From Leptospira meyeri (GTDB taxonomy: Bacteria; Spirochaetota; Leptospiria; Leptospirales; Leptospiraceae), in the NCBI RefSeq assembly GCF_004368965.1, contig NZ_SORO01000001.1, positions 2,078,001 through 2,142,000 on the forward strand: a stretch of DNA of 64,000 nt, given 5' to 3'. Each line of letters starts with the position of its first letter. Position 1 is the first letter of the stretch. The notes under the pieces were generated by a model. It was not told where the DNA came from, searched no databases, and was given only the letters and a program-made list of their open reading frames with translations. Shown piece by piece: positions 39,479-48,587 of this stretch. The translations under genes and the position numbers were made by a program.

Positions 39479-39961
39479 TTATCCATTCTGAACGGGGAGC
39501 CTTCCCCGTTTGCGAATATAAACTGTTTTTTCCAATTTTGCGATCACTTCACCCGCTTCGTTTTTGACATCTGTTGTAAAAAGATAATCACCTTTTTTCT
39601 TCACTTCGATTTCCTCTTTGATCTTTTGGATTTCGGAATCGGTGATTCGAAATTCGGCAATGACCTTCCCCATTCCTGGTTTGACAAACGTCATATTTCC
39701 AGCTTTGTCCCAAACAATATAATCGGAACCCAACCTTTCCAAAAGGATTAACATAAAAAATGGATCACACATAGAGTATAAAGAACCACCAAAATGAACT
39801 CCCACATAATTCTTATTATAGAATCTTAAATTCATTTCAGAACGAAAATAAGAAAAATCAGGTGCAATTTCTTTGATGCGAATCCCAGCCCCAACATACG
39901 GTGGATAAAAGTTATATAACCAAATTTTGAATCTTTTTTTCCAAGATGTAATGTTTTTCAA
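39479..39961 (-). CDS. DUF4442 hot-dog-fold protein
   Basis: 160 aa. The YVGVHFGGSLYSMCDP segment and the preceding MNLRFYNKN strand match the DUF4442/PaaI-like thioesterase fold. The catalytic residue of thioesterases is not certain here. It starts with TTG (39961) which overlaps the stop of the DMT transporter gene by 4 bases (TTGA) and has AGGA upstream. It is the last gene in a coupled run of three. Confidence 0.75.
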   Translation of the reverse strand: MKNITSWKKRFKIWLYNFYPPYVGAGIRIKEIAPDFSYFRSEMNLRFYNKNYVGVHFGGSLYSMCDPFFMLILLERLGSDYIVWDKAGNMTFVKPGMGKVIAEFRITDSEIQKIKEEIEVKKKGDYLFTTDVKNEAGEVIAKLEKTVYIRKRGRLPVQNG

Positions 39962-40851
39962 AGATTTGGTTCCTTCCTCTTTTGTTTCGAATTAATTAAA
40001 TACACCGCAAGGATTGCCAAAGCTCCTCCAATGATTACTGGAATTTGTACCACTTCATCTAAAATCAAATAACTACTCAAATAGGCAGAAAGAGGGACAA
40101 TAAAGATAAAACTACTCGCAATCTCAGATCCAAGTCGGGTTGCTGCATAAAAATAAACTGTAGTATCAAAAGTAGTTGAGATTACTGTTAAGTAAAAAAT
40201 GGAGGCCCAGAAAGAAAACCCTTCTTCCCAAACTTTCCAAAAGCTAGGATCATTAAAACAAAATAGAAGTTCAATGACAGAACCTACTGCATAGACATAA
40301 AGGCTATAAGTCACCGGAGACATCGATTTTCCTGTCTTTTGGCTATTGAGAGAAAGAATTGCCCAAACAAAAGAACATAACAAAAAGAATAGGTTACCAG
40401 ATAACAATAAATAATCGATACTGATTTTCCAAACTTGTAAAATCACAAGTCCACCAATAAATCCAAAAAACAAACCAATCACTTGGCGTTTGGAAATTCT
40501 TTTTTTCTGCACAAGTACAACAATAAAAAAAGTAACGATGGGGTTGAGAGTAGTAACAAGAACTCCACCAGCTCCAGGAAGTCCGTTTTTTAATCCCATA
40601 AAAAAGAACTGATTATAAAAGGTATAAATGATTCCACCAATGAGAACATTCCAATAGTCCTTTCCTGTTTTGAGTAAAAAAGGAATTTTCATCACAAGAA
40701 GAAGAGGAATCACAGAAAGGAAGGTAGCAAAAAATCTCCAAAACACTAAAACGGAAATGGGAACCGTGCCTGCGATCATTTTACCAATGGGCCAAGAAAT
40801 CCCCCAAGAGACCATTGCGAGAACAAGTAAGAGCAAAAATTTTAGGTTCAA
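39958..40851 (-). CDS. DMT-superfamily (EamA) transporter
   Basis: 297 aa, ten predicted helices in two EamA repeats (GISWPIGKMIAGTVPISVLVFWRFF in the first; a second copy begins near VTYSLYVYAVG). These are typical drug/metabolite exporters. TTG start (40851) overlaps the AEC gene stop by 4 bases, like the next gene. Substrate unknown. Confidence 0.88.
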   Translation of the reverse strand: MNLKFLLLLVLAMVSWGISWPIGKMIAGTVPISVLVFWRFFATFLSVIPLLLVMKIPFLLKTGKDYWNVLIGGIIYTFYNQFFFMGLKNGLPGAGGVLVTTLNPIVTFFIVVLVQKKRISKRQVIGLFFGFIGGLVILQVWKISIDYLLLSGNLFFLLCSFVWAILSLNSQKTGKSMSPVTYSLYVYAVGSVIELLFCFNDPSFWKVWEEGFSFWASIFYLTVISTTFDTTVYFYAATRLGSEIASSFIFIVPLSAYLSSYLILDEVVQIPVIIGGALAILAVYLINSKQKRKEPNL

Positions 40852-41756
40852 ATATAGTTTCCTTTCAACAAAAAGTTGAGAACGTATGTGGTGCCAAAGG
40901 AAATAGGAATTCCAATTCCCAACATAAGGCTTGCTAAATGGGGAGAAATATTTTTTTCAATTGTGATGACTGTGGAGGTGACCATTGGCGCCATTGCAGA
41001 TTCCAAAACAATAGTTTGGAAAAGCAAAGAGTCCTCTTTTAGCGGGGAATAAATCCAATACACAAAGATTGGTGCAAGGATGAGTTTAAATCCAAGACCC
41101 AGTGCCAAAACCTTTCCATGCCCTGCAATGGTTCGCATGTCCAACATATAGCCGACAGAAACCAAGGCAAGTGGAGTAAGAGTATCGCCCAAACGAATTA
41201 AAACGAGTTTGAGAGCATCAGGGTATACAAATTGCCTTGAGAGAAGAGCAACAAACAATGCATAGATGGGTGCAAATCCTAAAACACGTTTCACAAGAGT
41301 GGTAAAGTCCCATTTCCCATCCATGGCAATCGAGGCCAAAATGATTCCCGGAAAACTTAAAACCATAAAGGTTCCTAGTTGGTCTGCCAAAATTCCATAC
41401 CCAAGTGAACTTTTACCTAAATAAGTTTCGAGTAACGGAAATCCAACAAATGATGTATTCCCAAGCCCAGCCGTTAACACCAAACAGACGGCTGTATGAA
41501 ATTTTAAAAACTTTAGTTTGTACAATCCAAGAAAAAATACAATAGCGATCCCAAAGATTACCCAAGGCATAGACGAAGGCAAAAGAGAAGTTGCATCTAC
41601 TTTTAACTCATGGAGATGATAGAGCACAAGAGATGGCAAAGAAACAAAAAGAATAAAGCCATTTAACACCTTCGGAGTGGATTCTGGAAACTGAGGAAGC
41701 CTTCGAAAAAACAACCCCAATCCAAAACAAATTCCTAGTAGTAAAAAATTTTCCAT
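40848..41756 (-). CDS. AEC (auxin efflux carrier)-type transporter
   Basis: 302 aa, about ten helices with the AEC-type pattern: GLGNTSFVGFPLLETYLG near 95-112 and a late half with SAMAPMVTSTVI. Bacterial members move malate or other organic acids. It starts 5 bases after the acyl-CoA dehydrogenase gene's end and overlaps the DMT gene. Confidence 0.88.
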   Translation of the reverse strand: MENFLLLGICFGLGLFFRRLPQFPESTPKVLNGFILFVSLPSLVLYHLHELKVDATSLLPSSMPWVIFGIAIVFFLGLYKLKFLKFHTAVCLVLTAGLGNTSFVGFPLLETYLGKSSLGYGILADQLGTFMVLSFPGIILASIAMDGKWDFTTLVKRVLGFAPIYALFVALLSRQFVYPDALKLVLIRLGDTLTPLALVSVGYMLDMRTIAGHGKVLALGLGFKLILAPIFVYWIYSPLKEDSLLFQTIVLESAMAPMVTSTVITIEKNISPHLASLMLGIGIPISFGTTYVLNFLLKGNYI

Positions 41757-41761
41757 ACTAC

Positions 41762-43477
41762 TTAGAAGGAAAGAAAAGTCTCCATGGCTTTAGGATCAAA
41801 GAAAACTCCATCTTTTTGTCTAGGTGCTTCCAACCCATCTCGCACCATCTCTGCATAACCATTTGCAAAATATAAATATTTTGTCGGTAATTTTTTTGCG
41901 ATATCATAAGCCGCCTGTTCTAAAAACTCAGCAAGTAGGAAAACTTGATATGTTACATCGGCGATATAAACCCGATTCATATCTTTCCAATCCTTAGATT
42001 CGTTTTTAATGCAGTGTTCCAATTCTTTTCGTTTGGTTTGGAATATACTGAATGCATTTTTTAATTCGCGATGGTTATCAGCAGACTTCGTTAGTTCATC
42101 TAACAAAGACTGGAAAGCTGTATATACTTTTGGTTTTTGTAAGGCATGCAAACAATGATCTGCAATGATGAGATGTGTCCCTTCCCAAGTTTCATTGATG
42201 ATCGAATCATTATGTAAACGTGGGAGTGGAGAAAAATCTCCAATAATTCCATTTCCACCCAGAGTTAGGATCGCTTTTTGTGTGATAAAACTTGCTTGGG
42301 ATGAAGATTTATATTTCAAAAGTGGAACTGTGATCTCTGCGGCATCATGGTCTTTTTCTGATAAATTTGCTGAGCGAAAGTTCACAAAACAATTTCCTGT
42401 TTGTAAAATTTGCATTTCCGCTAAGGTCTTTGTAAAAGAAGGAAATTCTAAAATCTTTTTCCCGTAAGCCGTTCTAAATTTTGCATATTCAGAAGCTTCC
42501 ATCACAGATCTTCGCGCGTTCCCACTAGAACCAAGTCCCACATGCAAACGAGAGGTTTTGATGATGTAACGAATAAGGTTGACAAGTCCATGACCGGGAC
42601 GACCAAACTCTTCTGCTTCTACTTTGTCATAAATAATTTCTACAGTGAGTTTTCCGCGAGAACCAATGATATCTTTTTTACGCAGGATATGATGTCCATT
42701 GAGGTCCCCATTTTCTTTGATCCTCGGAACAAGAAACATACCGACGGTATTCGTTCCTTCCATCTTTGCCGTTGTGACCCAAAGATCACCAGGGTTGGAA
42801 CAAAACCATTTTTCACCGGTTAACTCCCATTTGCCGTTTGGAAGCTTTTTTGCAATGGTACGATTGGCAGAAACATTACTTCCACCTACCCTTTCGGTTA
42901 CATATTGCCCAGCCATAAAATGAGAAGAACTTCCCTTCCCTGCAACAAGTGGTAGGTATTTTTTCTTTTGTTCGTCTGTTCCAATTTTTTTGAGTGCTAA
43001 GATGATTCCATCTGTCATTGCCAAAGGACAAGCAACACCACCTTCTCCATTCATATTCATCAAATAGGCAAGCGCATAACGATGAATATGTGTAAAATCA
43101 TATTTCCATTCAGGATGAAAGTCTAAATTGACAACACCGTGATCATAAGAAATTTTTCGTGCTAATTTTTGTTCTTCAGAATATTTGATAAAATCGATTC
43201 GTTTTCCGGTCCTGTCAAACTTAACAACTTCACCATACTTTCCTTCTTTATGGCACTCTTCTGTGAGTTCATCCAAAATCCCACCTACGAGTTCCCCATA
43301 CTTTCGGATATGTTCTTCCATTGCTTTTTTATGATCCGGTGCAAAAGATTCAGAATACCGATGGACCACTCTTTGTAAGGCGGGGTCTATTTCGTAAAAG
43401 TTTTTTCCTCGAACTCCCTTGTATTCGGAAATATCGAATGGTTGTAAGGAAGGATGTTCTGAAATATGGTGGCTCAT
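41762..43477 (-). CDS. Acyl-CoA dehydrogenase family protein
   Basis: 571 aa. FAD enzyme that oxidises acyl-CoA to the trans-2-enoyl form. Motifs: CPLAMTDG and [16 protein letters not shown] (FAD/substrate loop), then [10 protein letters not shown] and the C-terminal helix with [18 protein letters not shown], where EGT marks the catalytic-Glu region of the AidB-like subgroup. Longer than classic 380-aa members, so AidB/ACAD-type. It heads the run acyl-CoA dehydrogenase, AEC, DMT, DUF4442, suggesting organic-acid or fatty-acid handling. Confidence 0.9.
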   Translation of the reverse strand: MSHHISEHPSLQPFDISEYKGVRGKNFYEIDPALQRVVHRYSESFAPDHKKAMEEHIRKYGELVGGILDELTEECHKEGKYGEVVKFDRTGKRIDFIKYSEEQKLARKISYDHGVVNLDFHPEWKYDFTHIHRYALAYLMNMNGEGGVACPLAMTDGIILALKKIGTDEQKKKYLPLVAGKGSSSHFMAGQYVTERVGGSNVSANRTIAKKLPNGKWELTGEKWFCSNPGDLWVTTAKMEGTNTVGMFLVPRIKENGDLNGHHILRKKDIIGSRGKLTVEIIYDKVEAEEFGRPGHGLVNLIRYIIKTSRLHVGLGSSGNARRSVMEASEYAKFRTAYGKKILEFPSFTKTLAEMQILQTGNCFVNFRSANLSEKDHDAAEITVPLLKYKSSSQASFITQKAILTLGGNGIIGDFSPLPRLHNDSIINETWEGTHLIIADHCLHALQKPKVYTAFQSLLDELTKSADNHRELKNAFSIFQTKRKELEHCIKNESKDWKDMNRVYIADVTYQVFLLAEFLEQAAYDIAKKLPTKYLYFANGYAEMVRDGLEAPRQKDGVFFDPKAMETFLSF

Positions 43478-43558
43478 TCTTCCAGTTCAAAAAAAGGAAT
43501 AGGATTCACTAGCAAAAAAGTCGCCCCGGTTTGAAATTGGTTCTAGAGTCGATTCTGT

Positions 43559-44431
43559 ATGGTCCAAAGAGTAGAAGCGAAGAAATCCAAACAAATTCTG
43601 CACGATGTGATATTCGAACTCCAGAACGTTTCTGAGTCCATGTTGTGGTTTTTGTCCTACGACCGACTTTCTGAACTTTTAGAAATCAGAAAAGAAGATT
43701 GCCTTCGCAAGGTTTATCAATTCAAAGCTGCAAAACCACAAATGACACTTTCCGGTGGATTCCATGAAGTAGATGGTGATCTACTGATTGATTTTCTCGC
43801 CTGGAGTTTGGAATTAGATGAAGTCGCAGAAGAGTTCCTAAAAGGTGGAATTTTTTTTAGTGAACGTCCGTTATATGAACTTCGCGAATCTTATAAATCT
43901 CTGATCCAAAAAACAATCGCCAACCATAAATTAGATAGGGAACTTTTGTTACTTCTGACAGCTGCCACTGTGGATTATGATGATGCAGTTGATTCCTATC
44001 TGATGGATAAATTCGAAATTGATTTTTTTGTGAGACGTTCCATCCATCAATTTTTAGAAAAATTCGAAATCCATCCAGAGTTTGGGGCGGAAGAGTTTTT
44101 ATATGAATATTTAAAAAGTCTGATTCCCACAAAAATTCTTAATTTCCGAGATATCACTCGCGAATTCAGAGACAGAACCTATTACGAGTTATACGGTAGA
44201 TTTCGAGAAACCAAAAAGAAAAAGAAGAAGATTGTAAAAACAGTTTCTGATGAAGTCAAAGACTTACTTGCTTTTTTTGACTTAGAACCGGGTGCCGGCA
44301 TGACTGATGTAAAAAGGAAATTCAAAGAACTCTTAAAAAAATACCATCCCGATATCAATAAAAAAGGGGAAGAGATGACCAAACGAATCATCTTAAAATA
44401 CAATCGTTTGGTCGAACTGTTAGGAACCTAA
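43559..44431 (+). CDS. J-domain protein with C-terminal J domain
   Basis: 290 aa. The J domain is at the end (about 235-290), with the essential HPD in KKYHPDINKKG. The first 230 residues are helical, acidic and of unknown family. J-proteins recruit DnaK to clients. The C-terminal placement is less common than N-terminal. Lys-rich KKKKK linker precedes the J domain. Start ATG is directly upstream of MVQRVEAKKS; the divergent acyl-CoA dehydrogenase lies 80 bases away. Confidence 0.85.
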   Translation: MVQRVEAKKSKQILHDVIFELQNVSESMLWFLSYDRLSELLEIRKEDCLRKVYQFKAAKPQMTLSGGFHEVDGDLLIDFLAWSLELDEVAEEFLKGGIFFSERPLYELRESYKSLIQKTIANHKLDRELLLLLTAATVDYDDAVDSYLMDKFEIDFFVRRSIHQFLEKFEIHPEFGAEEFLYEYLKSLIPTKILNFRDITREFRDRTYYELYGRFRETKKKKKKIVKTVSDEVKDLLAFFDLEPGAGMTDVKRKFKELLKKYHPDINKKGEEMTKRIILKYNRLVELLGT

Positions 44432-44472
44432 CAATTCAATTTTTTTTCTTCTTTAGCTGATTTGCTCCGCCT

Positions 44473-45021
44473 TTACTTCAACTGAATTTGAAAATGATAC
44501 TTCACCCGAATCTCATCTTTTGCTTTCATAAAAAGTAGAGAGGGATTTTCTAATTCATATTCAGAAAACTTAACGACAAGAGATCCATCGACTTGAATGG
44601 AATTGGAATTCTCCTGTTTTACCAATGCATCAGTAGAAAAATCTTTTGTATTTCCGTGAATGGTTAATTTGCCTTTAATTATATGGATTTGATCTTTTCC
44701 GGGTTGTACCGATTCAATTTTGACAAGAATGTTTGGTGTATCTGGATATCCCAGGATTTCCTGAATATGGGAATCACGATTTGTATCCCCAGAAACAATT
44801 TTTAAAAGCGGAATTTTAATTTCAAAAGGAGATTTTAAAATATAATTATTTCCCGAAACTTGGACATTGGGAGTGTCCATTTGAATTTCGTTACAAACAC
44901 CTGTTACATTTTTTGTAGTATGTTCCACAAAGAACTCGATATTCTTTTTAGTGACTTCCACTGCATAAACATTTGCCCCAAAAAACAAAACCAACAACGA
45001 AACAATTATCTTTCTCATCAA
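44473..45021 (-). CDS. YceI-family exported protein
   Basis: 182 aa. Signal peptide IIVSLLVLFFGANVYA then a lipocalin-like beta barrel that shows the YceI pattern (IEFFVEHTTKNVTGV, then FEIKIPLLKIVSGDTNRDSHIQEIL, then KLTIHGNTKDF). YceI proteins bind isoprenoid or other hydrophobic ligands in the periplasm. It follows, after 19 bases, a membrane protein with conserved His helices, a pairing often seen with cytochrome b561-like proteins. Confidence 0.85.
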   Translation of the reverse strand: MMRKIIVSLLVLFFGANVYAVEVTKKNIEFFVEHTTKNVTGVCNEIQMDTPNVQVSGNNYILKSPFEIKIPLLKIVSGDTNRDSHIQEILGYPDTPNILVKIESVQPGKDQIHIIKGKLTIHGNTKDFSTDALVKQENSNSIQVDGSLVVKFSEYELENPSLLFMKAKDEIRVKYHFQIQLK

Positions 45022-45040
45022 ATCGAACCTTTCCTTAAAT

Positions 45041-45769
45041 TTAAAATGTAATGACGAGTAAAGCTATCGACATAGCACCAAATCCTGTCCAACCTACTTG
45101 TTCCATTTGATGAGCTGCCCGAGGACCCTCTCTTTCAATTCGGGCACCTAAACCAGGTAATAAAAGCATTGATGCTAAATGAATGGGAATCATTACCTTG
45201 TGGGCCAAAATAGGACTATATATTCTTGGTCCATCTTCTTCATTCTCTGATTCCGATTCAATTTTAGATGGAGAAAAAAAGGCAAGACTCGCGGTAATCA
45301 CATACATACTAAACGTCGCCATGGCTAAATTTTTATGCATGGCAGCAGAGTGCCTTGTTTCCCATTCTTCATTTGCTTTTAATGCCAAATACAATCCTGC
45401 GTTACTTGTCGGATCTTTTAGCAAAAAATAATCGGCGGCAATACTATGCCGATTTAAAGGACTCATTGCAATCAAATACATTGGATCATTTGTTGCATAC
45501 TGTGGATTTGCGAGTAATAAACTCTGTGCATACTGGTCTGATTTTCTATACAAAGTTTCAGATGCTTTGTCACCTTCTAAGTTGGTAGCCAACCAAAGTG
45601 CTAAAGTTGTTAAACCTGCAATTTGATGCCATTCCAATAGGTTTCTTCTTTTTTTGAGGGATTCTTTGGTGGCTCGCGGTTTATCGTTATTTTGGAGTAA
45701 GGGAATCGATTGTGCAAATGTTGTTGAAAAGGAAAAAATACCTATAAACAAAATAACACTTATTCTCAT
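45041..45769 (-). CDS. Exported/membrane protein with His-bearing helices (b561-like by pattern)
   Basis: 242 aa. Signal peptide (VILFIGIFSFSTTFAQS) then four predicted helices. His residues lie at similar depths in them: LEWHQIAGL, AAMHKNLAMATF, AHKVMIPIHLASM, AHQMEQVGWTGF. This is the spacing expected for bis-His haem ligation in cytochrome b561-like proteins, but the family is not certain. It is upstream of the YceI gene by 19 bases and probably cotranscribed. Confidence 0.6.
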   Translation of the reverse strand: MRISVILFIGIFSFSTTFAQSIPLLQNNDKPRATKESLKKRRNLLEWHQIAGLTTLALWLATNLEGDKASETLYRKSDQYAQSLLLANPQYATNDPMYLIAMSPLNRHSIAADYFLLKDPTSNAGLYLALKANEEWETRHSAAMHKNLAMATFSMYVITASLAFFSPSKIESESENEEDGPRIYSPILAHKVMIPIHLASMLLLPGLGARIEREGPRAAHQMEQVGWTGFGAMSIALLVITF

Positions 45770-45794
45770 GCACTAGAGAATAACACAAGATATT

Positions 45795-46841
45795 CTAATG
45801 TAAATAAATAATCCGACCGTCCCATTTATAATACAGTGGATACAAAGTTACGACTACTGGAGAAAGTATCGCTAAACTAATCCAAAAATACCGTTCCCAA
45901 AACTTAGAAACTTTCCAAAATTCAATCGAATACAAAATCAAAACAGGAGTCGAAAGAATGGCAAACACTCGATTCGTATCATATGTTAACATAGATACAA
46001 GATAACAAAAAATAAATACTAAAATGGAAAATGGTCTTTTGTACATTAAATACAAAAGAAGTGGCCACAATCCATGAAAAAGTCCAAGTGTTCCCAAAAT
46101 TGGCTCTGAAACATTCATACGAATGAATTCTTTGCCAATCATATTGGAAAAAACAGAAACCCGTGTTTGGTTCCAAGTCATATCTGTATTTGAAAAAAGA
46201 TACACCAATAAACAAACATATAAAATCCCAGACAAAGCAAAGGTGATGGAAGTTATTTTCCATCTGGAACGATCTTCCAAAAACAAAACAAAGTTAACGA
46301 AAAAAGTCAAAACGATAAATTGAAAACAATGATTTGAAAATCCTAAAAATAAAATGAGAGTCAAAAGAACCGATTTCCATTTGGAAGAAATTTCACTTAT
46401 GAGCGTAATCATATAAAAACAAATCAGTAAAAAAGTAATGGGATCTGAAAATCCAATCCAAGTTTTAAAGATTAAATATAATGGACTTGAGGCAACGACT
46501 AAAGCTAAACCAAATCCAAAGGTCCAATGATATCGAAAAGAAACAAAACCAACAATGGAGATACCAGAAAGAATGTTAATAAAATCCAAAATGGAAACGA
46601 TATCCTCTGGTCTTACAACTAGGCCAGTAGCCCAAAGAAACCAAGGAGTCAAAAATTGATCCCAGGGAGTGGCAGAACTGATTGGATTTAAACTCAATGG
46701 ATAAAATCCTGAATTAAAAACCTTAGCTTCAAATGAAGAAAAAAACAATTTACCTGGTAACGACTTAAAAATAAAAACCGAAAGCAGAACCGTAATAAAA
46801 GCATAAACTTTCGATTTATTTTTTTTTGCAGTTAACTTCAT
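45795..46841 (-). CDS. Polytopic membrane protein
   Basis: 348 aa with about ten helices and few loops. Asp/Asn-bearing segments (SATPWDQFLTPW, WIGFSDPITFLLI) and an Asp-rich extracytoplasmic loop (YLFSNTDMTWNQT) recall GT39/GT83-type glycosyltransferases, but the diagnostic motif is not clear. It overlaps the SanA-like gene's stop by 4 bases, so both are coupled and envelope-directed. Confidence 0.6.
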   Translation of the reverse strand: MKLTAKKNKSKVYAFITVLLSVFIFKSLPGKLFFSSFEAKVFNSGFYPLSLNPISSATPWDQFLTPWFLWATGLVVRPEDIVSILDFINILSGISIVGFVSFRYHWTFGFGLALVVASSPLYLIFKTWIGFSDPITFLLICFYMITLISEISSKWKSVLLTLILFLGFSNHCFQFIVLTFFVNFVLFLEDRSRWKITSITFALSGILYVCLLVYLFSNTDMTWNQTRVSVFSNMIGKEFIRMNVSEPILGTLGLFHGLWPLLLYLMYKRPFSILVFIFCYLVSMLTYDTNRVFAILSTPVLILYSIEFWKVSKFWERYFWISLAILSPVVVTLYPLYYKWDGRIIYLH

Positions 46842-47575
46842 TTATGTGAAGAAATAGGAATAGAACCTTTCCAAGTGGAAACGCCACTTCCTTCAATGGG
46901 ATAAGGTTTCCCTAAATATTTTGGCGGAGTATCCCACTGGATATCCCACCAAGCAAGAACCCTTGCTGAAAACTCTCTAAAAGAATAATACGTTTCTTTT
47001 TTATAAGTTCTTAAATTACATTCAAAACCGTATAACTCAAGTTCTAACTCTTTTCCTAAATAAATGGCTCTTGGTAAAAAGAAAGACTGGCTTACGAAGA
47101 TAGCTTTTTTCACAAGAAAAACTTCTTTTGCACGAATGAGTGTATCAAGTGTTCGAAATCCAGCATGATCCACAAAAATGTCTTCTGGTTTTACTTTGTG
47201 GTTCAGCATAAATTCTAACATAGGTCGAAGTTCGTTGTAATCCGACTTACCATTGTCTCCAGAAAGTAAGATTTTTTTCACGCGTCCAGTGGCATATAAA
47301 TCCAAACCGCAAGCCAAACGATCCATAAGAATCGGTGAGGGCGTTTTTCCATAAACAGCTGCACCGGGAACAATTGCGACTTCTGCTTCAGGGATTTCCA
47401 TTGGCAAGTCAGAATGAACCGAAGTTTGGTATACGTACCAAAACCTGAGATTCGTTGCCAATGCGACAAAACTCAAGAATCCAAAAACGAGAATCATTCC
47501 AAGAAATAGGGATTTCCACTTGACCCTTGAGAGGAATCGGAGTGTCTTATTTATGTAGGCCAAACGGTTCGTCAT
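46838..47575 (-). CDS. SanA/ElyC-like DUF218 membrane protein
   Basis: 245 aa from the ATG at 47575 (a TTG 19 codons earlier gives a poor N-terminus). A membrane helix (about 18-38) precedes a DUF218 domain: VAIVPGAAVYGKTPSPILMDRL, LLSGDNGKSDYNE, AGFRTLDTLIRA and VSQSFFLPRAIYL. The E. coli relatives SanA and ElyC affect envelope permeability and peptidoglycan/ECA precursors. Its ATG overlaps the ATG of the plus-strand M23 gene (CATG). Confidence 0.85.
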   Translation of the reverse strand: MTNRLAYINKTLRFLSRVKWKSLFLGMILVFGFLSFVALATNLRFWYVYQTSVHSDLPMEIPEAEVAIVPGAAVYGKTPSPILMDRLACGLDLYATGRVKKILLSGDNGKSDYNELRPMLEFMLNHKVKPEDIFVDHAGFRTLDTLIRAKEVFLVKKAIFVSQSFFLPRAIYLGKELELELYGFECNLRTYKKETYYSFREFSARVLAWWDIQWDTPPKYLGKPYPIEGSGVSTWKGSIPISSHK

Positions 47576-48587
47576 GAAGAAAAAAATTAAAGAGATTACG
47601 TCTGTTTTTTCACAAGACAATCCGAAAATCAAGAAACAGATTGATAAGGTGAAAGAAAAAGGTCACCAACGGATGACCATTCTTGTCATTCCTCACGGAT
47701 ATGACAGTTCTTTCCACTTCCAAATTTCACATTTTACGATTCTATTTTTTTTGGCCTTAACGGTCGGTCTACTCAGTCTTGCTATTTTTGGGATTGTTGG
47801 TTCGAGTACAACACAAAGCCAAATCAATCAACTCTCCAAAATTTACGGAACTTATTTTGATACTTACATCACTCATGCCAATCAATTGGAAGAAATGAAA
47901 GAAGAGTATTCGAAACTAAATGAAAGTATGTTAGAACTCTTTACTCTCATAGATGGACAAGATGACGAACTTTTGAAAATTCCTGCGGAAGACTTGATTG
48001 AAACAGCTGCAGTCGAATCACTTCAAAAAGAAGAAAAAGAAGACAAACAACTTGATGTGGGACGTAAGTACTTAAGCGAAATTTATGAACTCCGCCAATT
48101 AAAACACCGAATGGACAATTACCAACGTTTGGTGGAAGCGAACTATCAATTTTTATACCAACGTTCAGACATTTTGTCTAGGTCTCCTCTTTTTAATCCC
48201 ATGTATTCTTATAACTTAACATCTCCATTTGGAATGAGAAAGTCACCTACTACTGGTTATTGGGAATATCATGATGGTTTGGATATGGCAAATGCAACCG
48301 GCACTCCGATTTATGCCTCTGCACCGGGAAGAGTTGTTCGGGTTACATATTCCAACGTGGGATATGGACACCATGTCATCATCCAACATGACTTCGGCTT
48401 TAGTACCTTATATGGTCACTGCTCAAGAATCTATGTCAGAACGGGACAAGAAGTCAAAGCTGGGGAACAAATCGCTGAAGTGGGTGCAACTGGGAACGTA
48501 ACAGGTCCTCACTTACATTACGAAATATTTATTTCCGAAGAAGGAAAAACAGACCCAGAGCAATACATGCAAGCCGGAGTTTACTGA
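47574..48587 (+). CDS. Membrane-anchored M23 metallopeptidase
   Basis: 337 aa. Residues 1-50 are basic (KKKIKEITS...KEKGHQRMTILVIPHG), then a membrane helix (about 57-78), a coiled-coil region (about 85-200), and a C-terminal M23 domain with HDGLDMA (HxxxD) and GPHLHYEI (HxH). The layout is that of LytM/EnvC-like endopeptidases or activators. ATG 47574 overlaps the start of the divergent SanA-like gene; ATG at 47673 is an alternative. ligA starts right at its stop codon. Confidence 0.88.
   Translation: MKKKIKEITSVFSQDNPKIKKQIDKVKEKGHQRMTILVIPHGYDSSFHFQISHFTILFFLALTVGLLSLAIFGIVGSSTTQSQINQLSKIYGTYFDTYITHANQLEEMKEEYSKLNESMLELFTLIDGQDDELLKIPAEDLIETAAVESLQKEEKEDKQLDVGRKYLSEIYELRQLKHRMDNYQRLVEANYQFLYQRSDILSRSPLFNPMYSYNLTSPFGMRKSPTTGYWEYHDGLDMANATGTPIYASAPGRVVRVTYSNVGYGHHVIIQHDFGFSTLYGHCSRIYVRTGQEVKAGEQIAEVGATGNVTGPHLHYEIFISEEGKTDPEQYMQAGVY

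Noticed and set aside
47576..47632. Longer N-terminus for the SanA-like protein (TTG start at 47632)
   Set aside because: It would lie antisense inside the M23 gene, has a rare start and no ribosome site, and adds residues not matching a signal anchor.
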